A stretch of DNA of 14,930 nucleotides from Cytophagales bacterium (GCA_020063545.1 JAGUUF010000384.1:1-14930); one strand, 5' to 3'; positions 1 through 8,859 are shown, counted from the stretch's first letter. Numbers and translations are program-made. The notes: a model not told the origin generated them from the letters alone.

Positions 1-2
1 CA

Positions 3-2720
3 ATTACGGGTAACACCCAGCCGCTCTGGGTTGTTGATGGCGTTCCGTTCAGTTCAGCCACGAACGACCAGTCTGGCTTTACAACAGGTGGTACGGCTGC
101 AACCCCCAGTCGTTTTCTGGACTTGGATCCGAACGCGATTGAAAGTATCAGCGTTTTAAAAGGTCTTGCCGCTACAGCACTATATGGCGACCAGGGCCGG
201 AACGGGGTAATTCTTGTTACGACCAAGGCCGGAAGCGGTAAAAAGCGCGCTCCTGAAATCACTTTCCAGCAAACGCTTTCCCGGAATGAGATTGCCTCCA
301 TGCCGGATTTCCAGAATGATTACGGAAACGGGTTCCAGCAGTTGTTTGGCAACTTCTTTAGCAACTGGGGAGCGCACTTCGATGAAATTGACTCAATCGG
401 CCACCCGTACCAATTCCTTGGCGATGCCACACTCCGGTTACCGTTCCCCCAGTTTTTCTGGAAGCGTATTCCGTATGAGCCTGCACCAAGTGTAGGTAAC
501 TTTTTCAGAAAAGGTATTATCTCCAACACTTCGCTTTCGCTTACCGGTGGAACCGATAAACTTGGTGTAACGGCTACTATCGGGTATACTACGGAAGAAG
601 GCTATGCCCCCGGCAACGACCTGACCCGGGTAAATGCCCAGGTAGGTTTTAACGGTTCCGTTACGGATAAACTGAGTATAAAGTCATCATTGATGTACAC
701 CAATACCGATTTTGTTACACCTCCGCTTAACGGTGCAACCGGTGGTGGTGCGGCTTTTGGTGGTGTACCGTCATTGTATGCTAACTTCCTCTACACTCCG
801 CGTAACCTGAATATCCTTGATGATGCCACCTTCCCCTTTGAAACACCGGAAGAAAAGAAATCGGTGTGGTACCGTGGCGCAAATGATATTCCCAACGCCC
901 GGTGGATTGCCAAGTATGCCAAAGAAACTGACGTAACCGACCGCTTCTTTAACAGTACATCGTTTACCTACGACTTTAACGAAAACATGGCGTTGCAGTA
1001 CCGCGTTGGATTGGATATGTATGTTCAGCGTCAGGGTCGTTCGTACAATAAAGGAATTGGCCCCACCTATCCAAACATCAACAACGGTGTGTACCAAACC
1101 CAAACGATCTCCAACACCATCTGGAACCATGACCTGATTTTCAGCTTGCAAAAGCAAATCACCAGCGACATCAACCTGGTGGCCCGCGTGGGTGGTAACG
1201 CCCGTAACGACTACTTCCAGCGCGATGGTGCGTATTCTGAAGGCCAGATTGTATTCGGTTTAATGCGCCACAGCAACTTCACATCGCCTGCCACCAACAG
1301 TGCTGCCTTTGATGGCCGCACTTTTGAGGTGACCACCGAACAGCAGCGCTACGGCTTGTATGGCGATTTCTCATTTGATTATAAGAGTTTCCTCTTCCTG
1401 AACCTGGCTGCCCGTAACGACTGGACGTCCAACCTGGAAAAAGGAAATAACTCTATTTTCTACCCCAGTGTAAGTGCTTCGTTTGTGCCTACGGATGCGT
1501 TTAGCAACCTGAAGTCTAATACGCTTAACTACCTGAAAATACGGGTAGGTTACGGTACTTCAGCCGGTTTCCCCCCGGTGTATGGTACCCGCACGGTGGT
1601 GGCCCCGAATTCACGGGCATTTGTTGATGCCGGTGGTGGCATTATTTCCACCCACGCCATTAGTAACCGCTTAGGCAACCTGGCACTTACTGCCGAGTTG
1701 CAGCAGGAGATTGAGGCAGGCTTCGAGGCCCGCTTCCTGAATGAACGCGTAAGCATAGACTTTACCGTGTACGACAGGGGTACTAAAGACCTGATTACCG
1801 ATGCTCCTGTTGACCCGGCAACGGGATTCACTACAACCTACCTTAACCTGGGTAAGCTCAGTAACAAGGGTATCGAAATAGGTTTAAACGCAACTCCCAT
1901 CAGGCTTTCGAACGGCTTCCAGTGGGATGTAACCTGGAACTTTACATTAGTTCGTCCTGAAGTGGTTTCGCTGGGTGCTGGATTGGATGAGATTGTACTG
2001 GCCGGCTTTACCGATTTAGGAAACTTTGCCGTTCCGGGCCGCCCCATGAACATCATTAAAGGTACGGTTATTGCCCGCGACCCGGAAGGAAACCGGATTG
2101 TAGGTGCTGACGGCTTGCACGTAATTGCTCCCGGTATTGGTGAACTCGGTGATCCGAACCCCAACTACCTGACCACCTTAATCAACACATTCTCGTTCAA
2201 GGGCATTTCCCTGTCGTTCCAGTTCGATTACCGCGATGGCGGCATGATGAACGCCTGGACACCGGCCGGTTTGCTTGCCCGCGGTGTATTGGCCGGTCGT
2301 GAGAACTTTGACCGCGATCAGATCTTCATCCTGCCGGGTGTAAAACAGGTAGGAGTTGATACGGATGGCGACCCGATTTATGCCCCGAACGACATCCAGA
2401 TTACAGCTGCCGATTACGGCTTTAACTCCCAGTTCTTTTCCCGCAACGACAACAGCATGTACGATGCAACCTGGATACGCCTGCGTGAAGTTAACCTGAG
2501 CTATACGCTGCCTAAGTCGGTATTGAGCAAGACCCCGATAAAGAATGCTTCCATTACACTTACCGGAAATAACCTGTGGTTTAATGCGGTTAACGTCCCC
2601 AAGTATGTAAACTTCGATCCGGAAGTGGCCAGCCTGGGTGTTAACCGGGGAGCCGGTTTTGATTACCTGACCGGCCCGAGCATGAGGCGTTATGGTGCAG
2701 TGTTGAGGCTTACGTTCTAA
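3..2720 (+). CDS. SusC/RagA-family TonB-dependent outer-membrane receptor, 5' end cut off by the window
   Basis: Outer-membrane beta-barrel that, with a SusD lipoprotein lid, imports oligomeric nutrients using TonB energy. The reading frame is open from base 3, so the start lies outside the window. About 905 residues are visible; SusC proteins usually have 1000-1100, so the signal peptide, the carboxypeptidase-like N-terminal domain and part of the plug are missing. The plug is recognisable: PLWVVDGVPF near base 27, then DPNAIESISVLKG and the segment ending GVILVTTK, which are hallmark SusC plug motifs. The rest is barrel sequence rich in Asn, Gly and aromatic residues, ending YGAVLRLTF with the terminal Phe typical of outer-membrane barrels. 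The SusD partner starts 20 bp downstream. The substrate cannot be told: no glycoside hydrolase or peptidase is in view. An ATG at 123 is internal to the plug and is not the start. Family call is very secure. Confidence 0.96.
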   Translation: MTGNTQPLWVVDGVPFSSATNDQSGFTTGGTAATPSRFLDLDPNAIESISVLKGLAATALYGDQGRNGVILVTTKAGSGKKRAPEITFQQTLSRNEIASMPDFQNDYGNGFQQLFGNFFSNWGAHFDEIDSIGHPYQFLGDATLRLPFPQFFWKRIPYEPAPSVGNFFRKGIISNTSLSLTGGTDKLGVTATIGYTTEEGYAPGNDLTRVNAQVGFNGSVTDKLSIKSSLMYTNTDFVTPPLNGATGGGAAFGGVPSLYANFLYTPRNLNILDDATFPFETPEEKKSVWYRGANDIPNARWIAKYAKETDVTDRFFNSTSFTYDFNENMALQYRVGLDMYVQRQGRSYNKGIGPTYPNINNGVYQTQTISNTIWNHDLIFSLQKQITSDINLVARVGGNARNDYFQRDGAYSEGQIVFGLMRHSNFTSPATNSAAFDGRTFEVTTEQQRYGLYGDFSFDYKSFLFLNLAARNDWTSNLEKGNNSIFYPSVSASFVPTDAFSNLKSNTLNYLKIRVGYGTSAGFPPVYGTRTVVAPNSRAFVDAGGGIISTHAISNRLGNLALTAELQQEIEAGFEARFLNERVSIDFTVYDRGTKDLITDAPVDPATGFTTTYLNLGKLSNKGIEIGLNATPIRLSNGFQWDVTWNFTLVRPEVVSLGAGLDEIVLAGFTDLGNFAVPGRPMNIIKGTVIARDPEGNRIVGADGLHVIAPGIGELGDPNPNYLTTLINTFSFKGISLSFQFDYRDGGMMNAWTPAGLLARGVLAGRENFDRDQIFILPGVKQVGVDTDGDPIYAPNDIQITAADYGFNSQFFSRNDNSMYDATWIRLREVNLSYTLPKSVLSKTPIKNASITLTGNNLWFNAVNVPKYVNFDPEVASLGVNRGAGFDYLTGPSMRRYGAVLRLTF

Positions 2721-2740
2721 CCTAAAACCTGAAGACAATT

Positions 2741-4558
2741 ATGAAATTTGTTAAAATATTAATACTAACACTGGCCGTAGTTGCCGGAACATCCTGTACA
2801 CTAGATTTGCGGGATAACCCCAACGCGGTACAGCCCAACCAGGTGCTGCCAAGCCTGGTGATACATGGCATGCAGTTAAACCTTGCCAACATGTTTCAGC
2901 CGGCCAGTACTATTGGCATGCAGCTTACACGCCTGCAAAATGGCGGTGCTGCCCAGTATGACCGGACGGTTACCCCTGAAGGGATGAACGGTATCTGGAC
3001 TAATGCTTATGCCAACATCCTCGTTGAAGCCAATGCGTTAATTCCAGCCGCAGAAGCGGTGGGTTATGCCCGCCATGCCGGCATGGCCCGGGTAATGGCG
3101 GCCTACACGCTGATTATGTTGGTGGACTTCTTTGGCGATGTGCCTTTCTCCGAAGCGTTCAATGGTTCGGCCAACTTTAACCCGAAACTTGACGATGCAG
3201 CGGATGTTTATAACGCTGCGTTGGCCATGTTGGACCAGGCCAAGCTTGACCTGACTACCAACACTACGGTGCAGATTCCTGCCGGGTACCAAAACCCGGT
3301 TGCGCCACCGATAACTGACATGTACTACAACAACACCATGAACAGTTGGGTACGGTTGGCCAATACGCTCAAGTTGAAAATCTACCTAAACACCAAAAAC
3401 GAAGCTGAAATCAACAACCTGATTAATGATGTGTCAGCAACAGGTGGCTTTATTGACACCCAGGCCAGGAATTTTGTGTTCCGCTACGGTTTAAGCACGG
3501 CAGCGCCCGATTCGCGCCATCCCCGGTTTATTGCCAACTACCCGGCAGGTGGAGGTAACTACATGAGCAACTGGCTCATGTGGCACATGTTCCACGGGTA
3601 CGATGCGACCCAGAACGGTGCCCCTGGCGATCCCCGCATTCGGTTTTATTTCTACCGCCAGGTACTGGCCAACAGTTCCAATGCCGAGCAGATTCGTTGT
3701 GTTGGTGAGGATGTTCCTTCGCACTACCCCATTTCAACAGGCACGTCAATTCTGGTTAACTCCCTTGCCGGCATGCCTCCCATGGGGGTAGCGCCTACAC
3801 ACCCGACCAACGATCCGACCGACCCGGCATGGGGCCGCACGTTCTGCTACCCCTCTAACGTGGGGTATTGGGGCCGCGACCACGTGGATAACCAGGGTAT
3901 TCCTCCGGATGGGTTATTGCGTACGGCCTGGGGTGTTTATCCGTCAGGCGGTCGCTTCGATAACAATGCCGGTGCATCTGTTAATGCCAACCAGGGACAG
4001 CGCGGAGCGGGTATTCAGCCGCTAATGATGCGCTCGTTTGTGCAGTTTATGCTGGCAGAAGCCAAGTTAACATTGCCAGGTGTTACGGCAGGCCTTACTG
4101 CCCGCCAGTACTTTGAAAACGGCATCCGGCAGTCTATGCAGGATGTGCGTGACTGGGCTGTTAACGGTACGTACGGTACAACGGGTGTTGCAGCTTCGCC
4201 TACTGAGGCAGCAACTATCAATGCCTTTTACCCGGCAGCCACCTACACAACTGATGTGAACAACTACGTTACCTCGGCCTTAGCAGCATTTGATAACTCG
4301 GCAGCAGATGCCGAGAATTACAATGCACGCGAGTTCTGGATAGCCTGCTACGGAAACGGTGTTGAAGCATACAACCTGTATCGCAGAACAGGTAAACCTA
4401 CCGGGATGCAGCCAACACTTAACCCTACCCCGGGTGCGTTCCCGCGGTCAACCTGGTACCCGGCTAATGCGGCTAACCTGAATAACAAGATTAATCAGAA
4501 GGCTAGCGTAGCAGTTAAGGTATTCTGGGATACGAACACCACAAACCTTGATTTTTAA
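2741..4558 (+). CDS. SusD/RagB-like nutrient-binding outer-membrane lipoprotein
   Basis: Surface lipoprotein that caps the SusC barrel and helps capture substrate. The 605-residue protein starts with a lipoprotein-type signal (Lys2, Lys5, a hydrophobic run, Cys19 in AGTSC); the residue at -3 is Gly, so the lipobox is weak, as is common in this phylum. DNPNAVQPNQ follows and matches the N-terminal signature of the SusD-like_2 type. At about residues 120-150 comes LIMLVDFFGDVPFSEAF, the most characteristic SusD segment, followed by a PKLDDAADVYNAAL helix of the TPR-like core. Near the middle are GYWGRDHVDNQGIPPDG and a pair of Cys residues; the length is somewhat above the usual 450-550 residues. 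It lies 20 bp after the SusC gene and 13 bp before the next lipoprotein gene, so one transcript is likely. The ligand is unknown. Confidence 0.93.
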   Translation: MKFVKILILTLAVVAGTSCTLDLRDNPNAVQPNQVLPSLVIHGMQLNLANMFQPASTIGMQLTRLQNGGAAQYDRTVTPEGMNGIWTNAYANILVEANALIPAAEAVGYARHAGMARVMAAYTLIMLVDFFGDVPFSEAFNGSANFNPKLDDAADVYNAALAMLDQAKLDLTTNTTVQIPAGYQNPVAPPITDMYYNNTMNSWVRLANTLKLKIYLNTKNEAEINNLINDVSATGGFIDTQARNFVFRYGLSTAAPDSRHPRFIANYPAGGGNYMSNWLMWHMFHGYDATQNGAPGDPRIRFYFYRQVLANSSNAEQIRCVGEDVPSHYPISTGTSILVNSLAGMPPMGVAPTHPTNDPTDPAWGRTFCYPSNVGYWGRDHVDNQGIPPDGLLRTAWGVYPSGGRFDNNAGASVNANQGQRGAGIQPLMMRSFVQFMLAEAKLTLPGVTAGLTARQYFENGIRQSMQDVRDWAVNGTYGTTGVAASPTEAATINAFYPAATYTTDVNNYVTSALAAFDNSAADAENYNAREFWIACYGNGVEAYNLYRRTGKPTGMQPTLNPTPGAFPRSTWYPANAANLNNKINQKASVAVKVFWDTNTTNLDF

Positions 4559-4571
4559 CCATAATAACTGA

Positions 4572-5945
4572 ATGATTATGATGAACTTTAAAAAATATGT
4601 ACTGGGAGTGGTGCTGCTGGCAGCCGTTGTTATTATGGCATGCCGCGATGAAAGCCTGTATCCACTGCCGTATGATGATCGTACCTCCGGGCATTACCTC
4701 CGGATATACAAGCAGACATCAAGCGTTGTTGACTTTGATGACTTAGCCAATTCAGCAGTAGAGTATGTTTTCGAATCTGTTGATGAACAAAAGGGTGCGC
4801 TGTTGGAAGAGGTTGAATTTTATGCAACACACCGTACCGCAGGAGGTATATTGACCGATGAAATTCTGGTTAAGACGGTACCTGCCTCTGCTATGGGGTT
4901 TGCCTTCGTTCCGCAACCCACGTATTCCGAGTACCTCAGGTCAGCCCCTGTGCGGATTACGGTTGCCGAGATTGAGGCAGCGTTTGCCACCCTGACAACA
5001 GACCCGGATGGAATTCCCTTAGTGGATTGCACCAACATATACCCGGATGTTTGCCCGTGTCAGGCCTATCCGGGAAGTTTAGCCGTAGGTGACCAGATTT
5101 TGCTACGGTGGAAAACCAGGCTTACCGATGGCAGGACGTTTACGGTAACCAATGTACAAGCCGTAGCTTCGCCAAGTCTGGGTAATGCAGCGGAGGCAAA
5201 TATGACTCCGAACATTACCGCAGGGCAGTTCTATAACGCACCATATGCTGGAACAATTACTGTGCGTAGAACCACTACCACCGGTAACCCGAATGCATAC
5301 ACCGGTGACTACCGCATGACGCAAATGGCCATCTGGTCGCCCAGCCATAGCCTTACGCTTCATGAGACTATTCCGAATTACATGGTGAAGCCGTTCCTGT
5401 TTGGAAGTTCGGCCACGGACTCGACCCAAACGGTGACCCTGTCGAAAGTAACAGGCGGATTGCCGACTGAACGTCAGTTTACCTGTACCTACAGGGGGCA
5501 GACCATTACCATGCGGATTAACCTTGAAGGTGGCCCTAACCCGAACCTTGCCGCTGCAGCACTGGCAACTCTCACCAACCCATTTGGCCCTCCGGGTCCG
5601 GGTAATGGTATGGGGATGACAGGCGCTACCAACACCAACATTGGTACGGTATTCCTGCCGTTGATGAATACCGGTGTTGATTGTACCTCCAACCGGGAGC
5701 TTTACCTGGTAACTCCGTTGGCGGGTACATTTGCAGGCGGTACAACACTCCGTTTCGGTTTGCCTCGCTATGCAAGCATTCCTAACCGTGGTTTCTACAG
5801 GCTGGATCAAGATGGGTTAACCCCTGGCCAGGTATTTACCATTGGTGTGGATGATGATGTGGATGAGTACGGCAGGCGCCAGGGTGGCCAGTCTGGCTAC
5901 TGTACTTGGATGCGCAGGGTTTACCTGAGATTAGAGAAACTCTAA
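4572..5945 (+). CDS. Hypothetical lipoprotein encoded with a SusC/SusD pair
   Basis: I do not recognise a named family. The 457-residue product has a good lipoprotein signal: LysLys at 7-8, a hydrophobic stretch, then the lipobox IMAC with Cys24. It continues RDES, and acidic residues just after the Cys fit the Bacteroidota surface-export signal for lipoproteins. Three in-frame ATGs (4572, 4578, 4581) could be the start; the last gives the tidiest signal peptide (MNFKKYVLG). The body looks beta-rich, with a short Cys cluster (C-x7-C-x-C) near residue 155-165 followed by GDQILLRWKTRLTDGRTFTV, a style seen in accessory lipoproteins next to SusC/SusD. By position it may be a surface ligand-binding protein analogous to SusE/SusF, but that is inference from context. 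The gene is followed after 22 bp by a strong terminator, so it ends the operon. Confidence 0.8.
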   Translation: MIMMNFKKYVLGVVLLAAVVIMACRDESLYPLPYDDRTSGHYLRIYKQTSSVVDFDDLANSAVEYVFESVDEQKGALLEEVEFYATHRTAGGILTDEILVKTVPASAMGFAFVPQPTYSEYLRSAPVRITVAEIEAAFATLTTDPDGIPLVDCTNIYPDVCPCQAYPGSLAVGDQILLRWKTRLTDGRTFTVTNVQAVASPSLGNAAEANMTPNITAGQFYNAPYAGTITVRRTTTTGNPNAYTGDYRMTQMAIWSPSHSLTLHETIPNYMVKPFLFGSSATDSTQTVTLSKVTGGLPTERQFTCTYRGQTITMRINLEGGPNPNLAAAALATLTNPFGPPGPGNGMGMTGATNTNIGTVFLPLMNTGVDCTSNRELYLVTPLAGTFAGGTTLRFGLPRYASIPNRGFYRLDQDGLTPGQVFTIGVDDDVDEYGRRQGGQSGYCTWMRRVYLRLEKL

Positions 5946-5967
5946 GCCGTTATTTCGTATTCTTTTC

Positions 5968-5999
5968 AAAAGAGGCTGCCGCAGGCAGCCTCTTTTTTT
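5968..5999 (+). terminator. Rho-independent terminator of the SusC/SusD operon
   Basis: A perfect 10 bp stem (AGAGGCTGCC at 5971-5980, GGCAGCCTCT at 5984-5993) with a 3-nt GCA loop is followed by a run of T to 5999. Three A residues before the stem can pair with the first T residues. It lies 22 bp after the lipoprotein stop and just before queD, so it separates the uptake operon from queD-lpxB. Confidence 0.92.
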
Positions 6000-6004
6000 G
6001 TATC

Positions 6005-6012
6005 TATATTTG
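6005..6012 (+). promoter_or_regulatory. Candidate -7 promoter element for queD-lpxB
   Basis: TATATTTG matches the Bacteroidota primary sigma -7 consensus TAnnTTTG. It comes right after the terminator of the preceding operon, where a new promoter is needed. It ends only 3 nt before the queD ATG at 6016, so transcription would begin at or next to the start codon. No clear -33 TTG is visible; the expected region is the terminator hairpin. Moderate confidence. Confidence 0.45.
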
Positions 6013-6015
6013 TGC

Positions 6016-6435
6016 ATGCTTTACATTTCGCGCAAGGAACATTTTAATGCAGCCCATAAACTCTATAACCCGGCCTGGTCTAAGGAAAAGAACGTAGAAG
6101 TATTTGGCCCGTGTGCCAACGAAAACTGGCACGGGCACAACTTTGAACTGATTGTAACGGTAAAGGGCTTGCCTGATCCGGAAACCGGTTTTGTGGTGGA
6201 TTTGAAAAAACTAAGCCGGTTAATCCGCGGACACGTAATCGAAAAGCTTGACCATAAAAACCTGAACCTGGATGTTGATTTTATGCAGGGCAAACTAGCC
6301 AGTTGCGAGAACCTGGTGAAAGGCATCTGGGATATACTTTACTGGGAAATTCCTAAAATTACTGCCTCTGGAAAGCTGCATTCCATAAGGCTGTATGAAA
6401 CCCCCCGCAATTATGTTGAGTACTTTGGCGAATAG
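6016..6435 (+). CDS. queD: 6-carboxy-5,6,7,8-tetrahydropterin synthase / 6-pyruvoyl-tetrahydropterin synthase family
   Basis: Enzyme of the PTPS/QueD fold, which in bacteria usually converts dihydroneopterin triphosphate to 6-carboxytetrahydropterin, an early step to queuosine and other 7-deazaguanines. The 139-residue protein has the expected zinc ligands His14, His39 and His41 (EHFNAAH and WHGHNFEL), the catalytic Cys33 (GPCANENWHGH), the Asp79-His80 pair in LDHKNLN and the substrate-binding Glu128 (YETPRN). I chose ATG 6016 (MLYISRKEHFNAAH) over an in-frame TTG at 5998, which lies in the T tract of the terminator. lpxB follows after 15 bp. No other queuosine gene is in the window, so a plain pterin role is not excluded. 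The family is certain; the exact product is likely but not proven. Confidence 0.9.
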   Translation: MLYISRKEHFNAAHKLYNPAWSKEKNVEVFGPCANENWHGHNFELIVTVKGLPDPETGFVVDLKKLSRLIRGHVIEKLDHKNLNLDVDFMQGKLASCENLVKGIWDILYWEIPKITASGKLHSIRLYETPRNYVEYFGE

Positions 6436-6450
6436 CCCTACCTTGCCGGG

Positions 6451-7560
6451 GTGAAATTTTATTTAGTAGCGGGCGAGCGCTCCGGTGATTTGCACGGAGG
6501 GAATCTTATTTCAGCGTTAAGGCGCATTGATCAAAACCTCATATTCAGGGGTTTTGGCGGAGAAGCGATGCAGCAGGCGGGCATGGAAGTGGTCGTTCAC
6601 TACCGCGAATTGGCCTTTATGGGGTTTGCCGAAGTGCTTGCAAACCTAAAAACGATTTCTAAGAAACTCGGGCAATGCAAAACCGACATCCTAAGCCACA
6701 ACCCGGATGTGGTTGTGTTGATTGATTATGCCGGGTTTAACCTGCGGATTGCCCAGTTTGCCAAATCCAAAGGGTTTAAGGTATTCTGGTACATATCGCC
6801 TAAGGTGTGGGCCTGGAATCAAAGCCGGGCAAAGCAGTTGAAGGCCGTTGTTGATCGCATGTTCGTTATCCTGCCTTTTGAAAAGGACTTTTTTAAAAAA
6901 TTTAATTGGCATGTTGATTACGTTGGCAACCCGGTGTTGGATGCTGTAAAGGCACATCGGGCAGATTCCCAATTCCTGCAAAAGCATAACCTTTCACCAG
7001 GCAACATTATTGCATTGTTGCCGGGAAGCCGCAAGCAGGAGGTAAGCCGGGTTATACCGGTAATGGCAGCAGTGGCCTCTGAACTACCTGGTTACCAGTT
7101 TGTTGTAGCAAGGGTGGATAACCTCGGTACTGAACTATACTCACCGTTAGAGCAATTGCGCAATGTTAAGCTCATCACCGGGTCAACCTACGATTTACTG
7201 GCACATGCTTCATCCGCCATTGTAACATCAGGCACGGCCACCCTTGAAACCTGTTTGTTTAAAGTGCCCCAGGTTGTGGTGTATAAATCCAGCGCGATAA
7301 GCTATCAGGTTGCGCGCATGCTTATCCGGGTTCCATTTATTTCGCTGGTAAACCTGGTTGCCGGCAAAGAGGTTGTAAAGGAACTTATTCAGCACCACGC
7401 AAACCCGCGCGAAATACTGACTGAACTTAAGCAACTACTATACGATGCGTCTTACCGACAGCAGATGGTGGAAGGATATAACCTGGTGTTTGAAAAACTG
7501 AATACCGGATCAGCTTCTGAAAACGCTGCACGGCTGATGCTGGATTACCTGGCGAAATAA
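6451..7560 (+). CDS. lpxB: Lipid-A-disaccharide synthase
   Basis: Peripheral inner-membrane GT19 glycosyltransferase that joins UDP-2,3-diacylglucosamine and lipid X into the lipid A disaccharide. The 369-residue product has the family length and motifs: YLVAGERSGDLHG at 4-16, RGFGGEAMQQAGM at 33-45, VVLIDYAGFNLRI at 88-100 (Asp92 in the conserved catalytic segment), WYISPKVWAWNQSRAKQL at 113-130, YVGNPVLD at 157-164 and LLPGSRKQEV at 189-198. The start is GTG at 6451, giving MKFYLVAGE exactly at the usual N terminus. It lies 15 bp after queD and probably shares its transcript; a degenerate TACCTTG sits 5 nt before the GTG. Its TAA ends at 7560 and the opposite clpX stop begins at 7561. It shows that the organism makes lipid A. 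Confidence 0.95.
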   Translation: MKFYLVAGERSGDLHGGNLISALRRIDQNLIFRGFGGEAMQQAGMEVVVHYRELAFMGFAEVLANLKTISKKLGQCKTDILSHNPDVVVLIDYAGFNLRIAQFAKSKGFKVFWYISPKVWAWNQSRAKQLKAVVDRMFVILPFEKDFFKKFNWHVDYVGNPVLDAVKAHRADSQFLQKHNLSPGNIIALLPGSRKQEVSRVIPVMAAVASELPGYQFVVARVDNLGTELYSPLEQLRNVKLITGSTYDLLAHASSAIVTSGTATLETCLFKVPQVVVYKSSAISYQVARMLIRVPFISLVNLVAGKEVVKELIQHHANPREILTELKQLLYDASYRQQMVEGYNLVFEKLNTGSASENAARLMLDYLAK

Positions 7561-8793
7561 TCAGGCTACTTTCAGTTTGCTGTACTGCGACCGGCTGAAT
7601 TTGTCTTCAGCGTAGGCACGGGTTATGGTGAGGCGTTCGGTGTTTTTCTCAGAGGGCAGGTCGAACATGGCATCGTTGATGATGGCCTCGCAGATGCTGC
7701 GCAGGCCGCGGGCACCGAGTTTAAATTCAACGGCCTTTTCAACGATAAAATCAATAGCCCCGTCTTTAAATTCAAGCTGGATGCCCTCCATTTCGAAGAG
7801 TTTCTTGTACTGTTTTACAAGGGCATTCTTGGGTTCGGTAAGTATTTTCCGGAGCGCATCCTTATCCAGCGGGTGCAGGAATGAAATAACCGGTAACCGC
7901 CCGATTAACTCGGGGATAAGACCAAAACTTTTTAAGTCCTGCGCTGAAACAAACTGGATCAGGTTGTCTTTGTCAATGTCGGCAGGGTGCAGCCCGCTGG
8001 CCGAGGTAAAGCCAAGTGGCCTGGTATTGAGGCGGTTGGCAATAAACCGGGAAATGCCTTCAAATGCCCCTCCGCAGATAAATAAGATGTTCTCGGTATT
8101 TACCGTAATCATCTTCTGGTCGGGGTGTTTACGGCCGCCCTGCGGGGGCACGTTAACCGCTGTACCTTCCAGTAATTTTAATAAAGCCTGTTGAACGCCC
8201 TCTCCGCTCACATCGCGGGTAATGGAGGGGTTATCGGATTTACGGGCGATTTTATCAATCTCATCAATGTAAACAATGCCGCGTTCGGCTGCTTCAACGT
8301 TGTAATCGGCAGCCTGCAGCAGGCGGGTTAAGATGCTCTCCACATCTTCGCCAACATATCCGGCCTCGGTAAGTACCGTAGCATCGGCAATGCAAAACGG
8401 TACCTGCAGCAGGCGGGCCAGGGTGCGGGCGAGATAGGTTTTACCGGTTCCGGTTTCGCCTATCATAATAATGTTCGACTTTTCAATGGTGATATCCGAT
8501 TCGGCTTTGCGCTGCATCAGCCGTTTATAGTGGTTGTACACCGCTACCGACATGATTTTCTTGGCCTCATCCTGGCCGATAACGTATTCATCAAGAAATT
8601 TCTTGATGTCGCGCGGTTTTATCAGTTTGAAATTCGGAGCAAGGCCGCCATCGCTTTTGCTTTTCTTTTCTTCCTGTAAAATCTGGCTGGCCTGCGTTAC
8701 GCATTTATCGCAAATGTGGGCGTGTATGCCCGAAATCATCAGGTCAACGTCCTTTTTATTGCGCCCGCAGAATGAACAGGTAACTTCGGCCAT
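7561..8793 (-). CDS. clpX: ATP-dependent Clp protease ATP-binding subunit ClpX
   Basis: Hexameric AAA+ unfoldase that feeds substrates into ClpP. The 410-residue protein is complete. In order: a treble-clef zinc domain with Cys6, Cys9, Cys28 and Cys31; Walker A GETGTGKT at 112-119 (Glu in place of the more common Pro); pore loop GYVG at 145-148; Walker B IVYIDE at 173-178; the RKH pore loop at 221-223; a ClpP-binding loop LGF at 260-262 in place of the classic IGF; and sensor 2 GARGLR at 360-365. The LGF tripeptide implies that it docks with ClpP. It lies 66 bp downstream of clpP, with a -7 promoter element in that gap, so it may also be transcribed on its own. Its stop codon directly touches that of lpxB on the other strand. 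Confidence 0.97.
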   Translation of the reverse strand: MAEVTCSFCGRNKKDVDLMISGIHAHICDKCVTQASQILQEEKKSKSDGGLAPNFKLIKPRDIKKFLDEYVIGQDEAKKIMSVAVYNHYKRLMQRKAESDITIEKSNIIMIGETGTGKTYLARTLARLLQVPFCIADATVLTEAGYVGEDVESILTRLLQAADYNVEAAERGIVYIDEIDKIARKSDNPSITRDVSGEGVQQALLKLLEGTAVNVPPQGGRKHPDQKMITVNTENILFICGGAFEGISRFIANRLNTRPLGFTSASGLHPADIDKDNLIQFVSAQDLKSFGLIPELIGRLPVISFLHPLDKDALRKILTEPKNALVKQYKKLFEMEGIQLEFKDGAIDFIVEKAVEFKLGARGLRSICEAIINDAMFDLPSEKNTERLTITRAYAEDKFSRSQYSKLKVA

Positions 8794-8815
8794 GGTCGTT
8801 AATCAGATACGGGTA

Positions 8816-8823
8816 CAAAGGTA
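8816..8823 (-). promoter_or_regulatory. Candidate -7 promoter element in front of clpX
   Basis: Read on the minus strand, TACCTTTG fits TAnnTTTG. It sits 22 nt before the clpX ATG, in the 66 bp clpP-clpX gap, and would give a leader of roughly 15-20 nt. No convincing -33 TTG is seen, so this is a suggestion of an extra clpX promoter rather than a firm call. Confidence 0.4.
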
Positions 8824-8859
8824 CCACTAAAATCCGGAGTTTTTAAGGTTGCCTGGCGT

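Noticed and set aside
2178..2738. 186-codon ORF on the minus strand
   Set aside because: It is antisense to the SusC barrel end; the plus frame is strongly supported.
5103..5810. 235-codon ORF on the minus strand
   Set aside because: It is antisense to the lipoprotein gene, with a low-complexity mix of Arg, Cys and His typical of a shadow frame, and no recognisable motif.
5998..6015. TTG start extending QueD by 6 residues (MYLYLC-)
   Set aside because: It lies in the T tract of the terminator and before the candidate -7 element; the family N terminus fits ATG 6016.
5906..6097. 63-codon plus-strand ORF across the terminator
   Set aside because: It overlaps the end of the lipoprotein gene and the start of queD in another frame, includes the terminator hairpin and shows no family feature.
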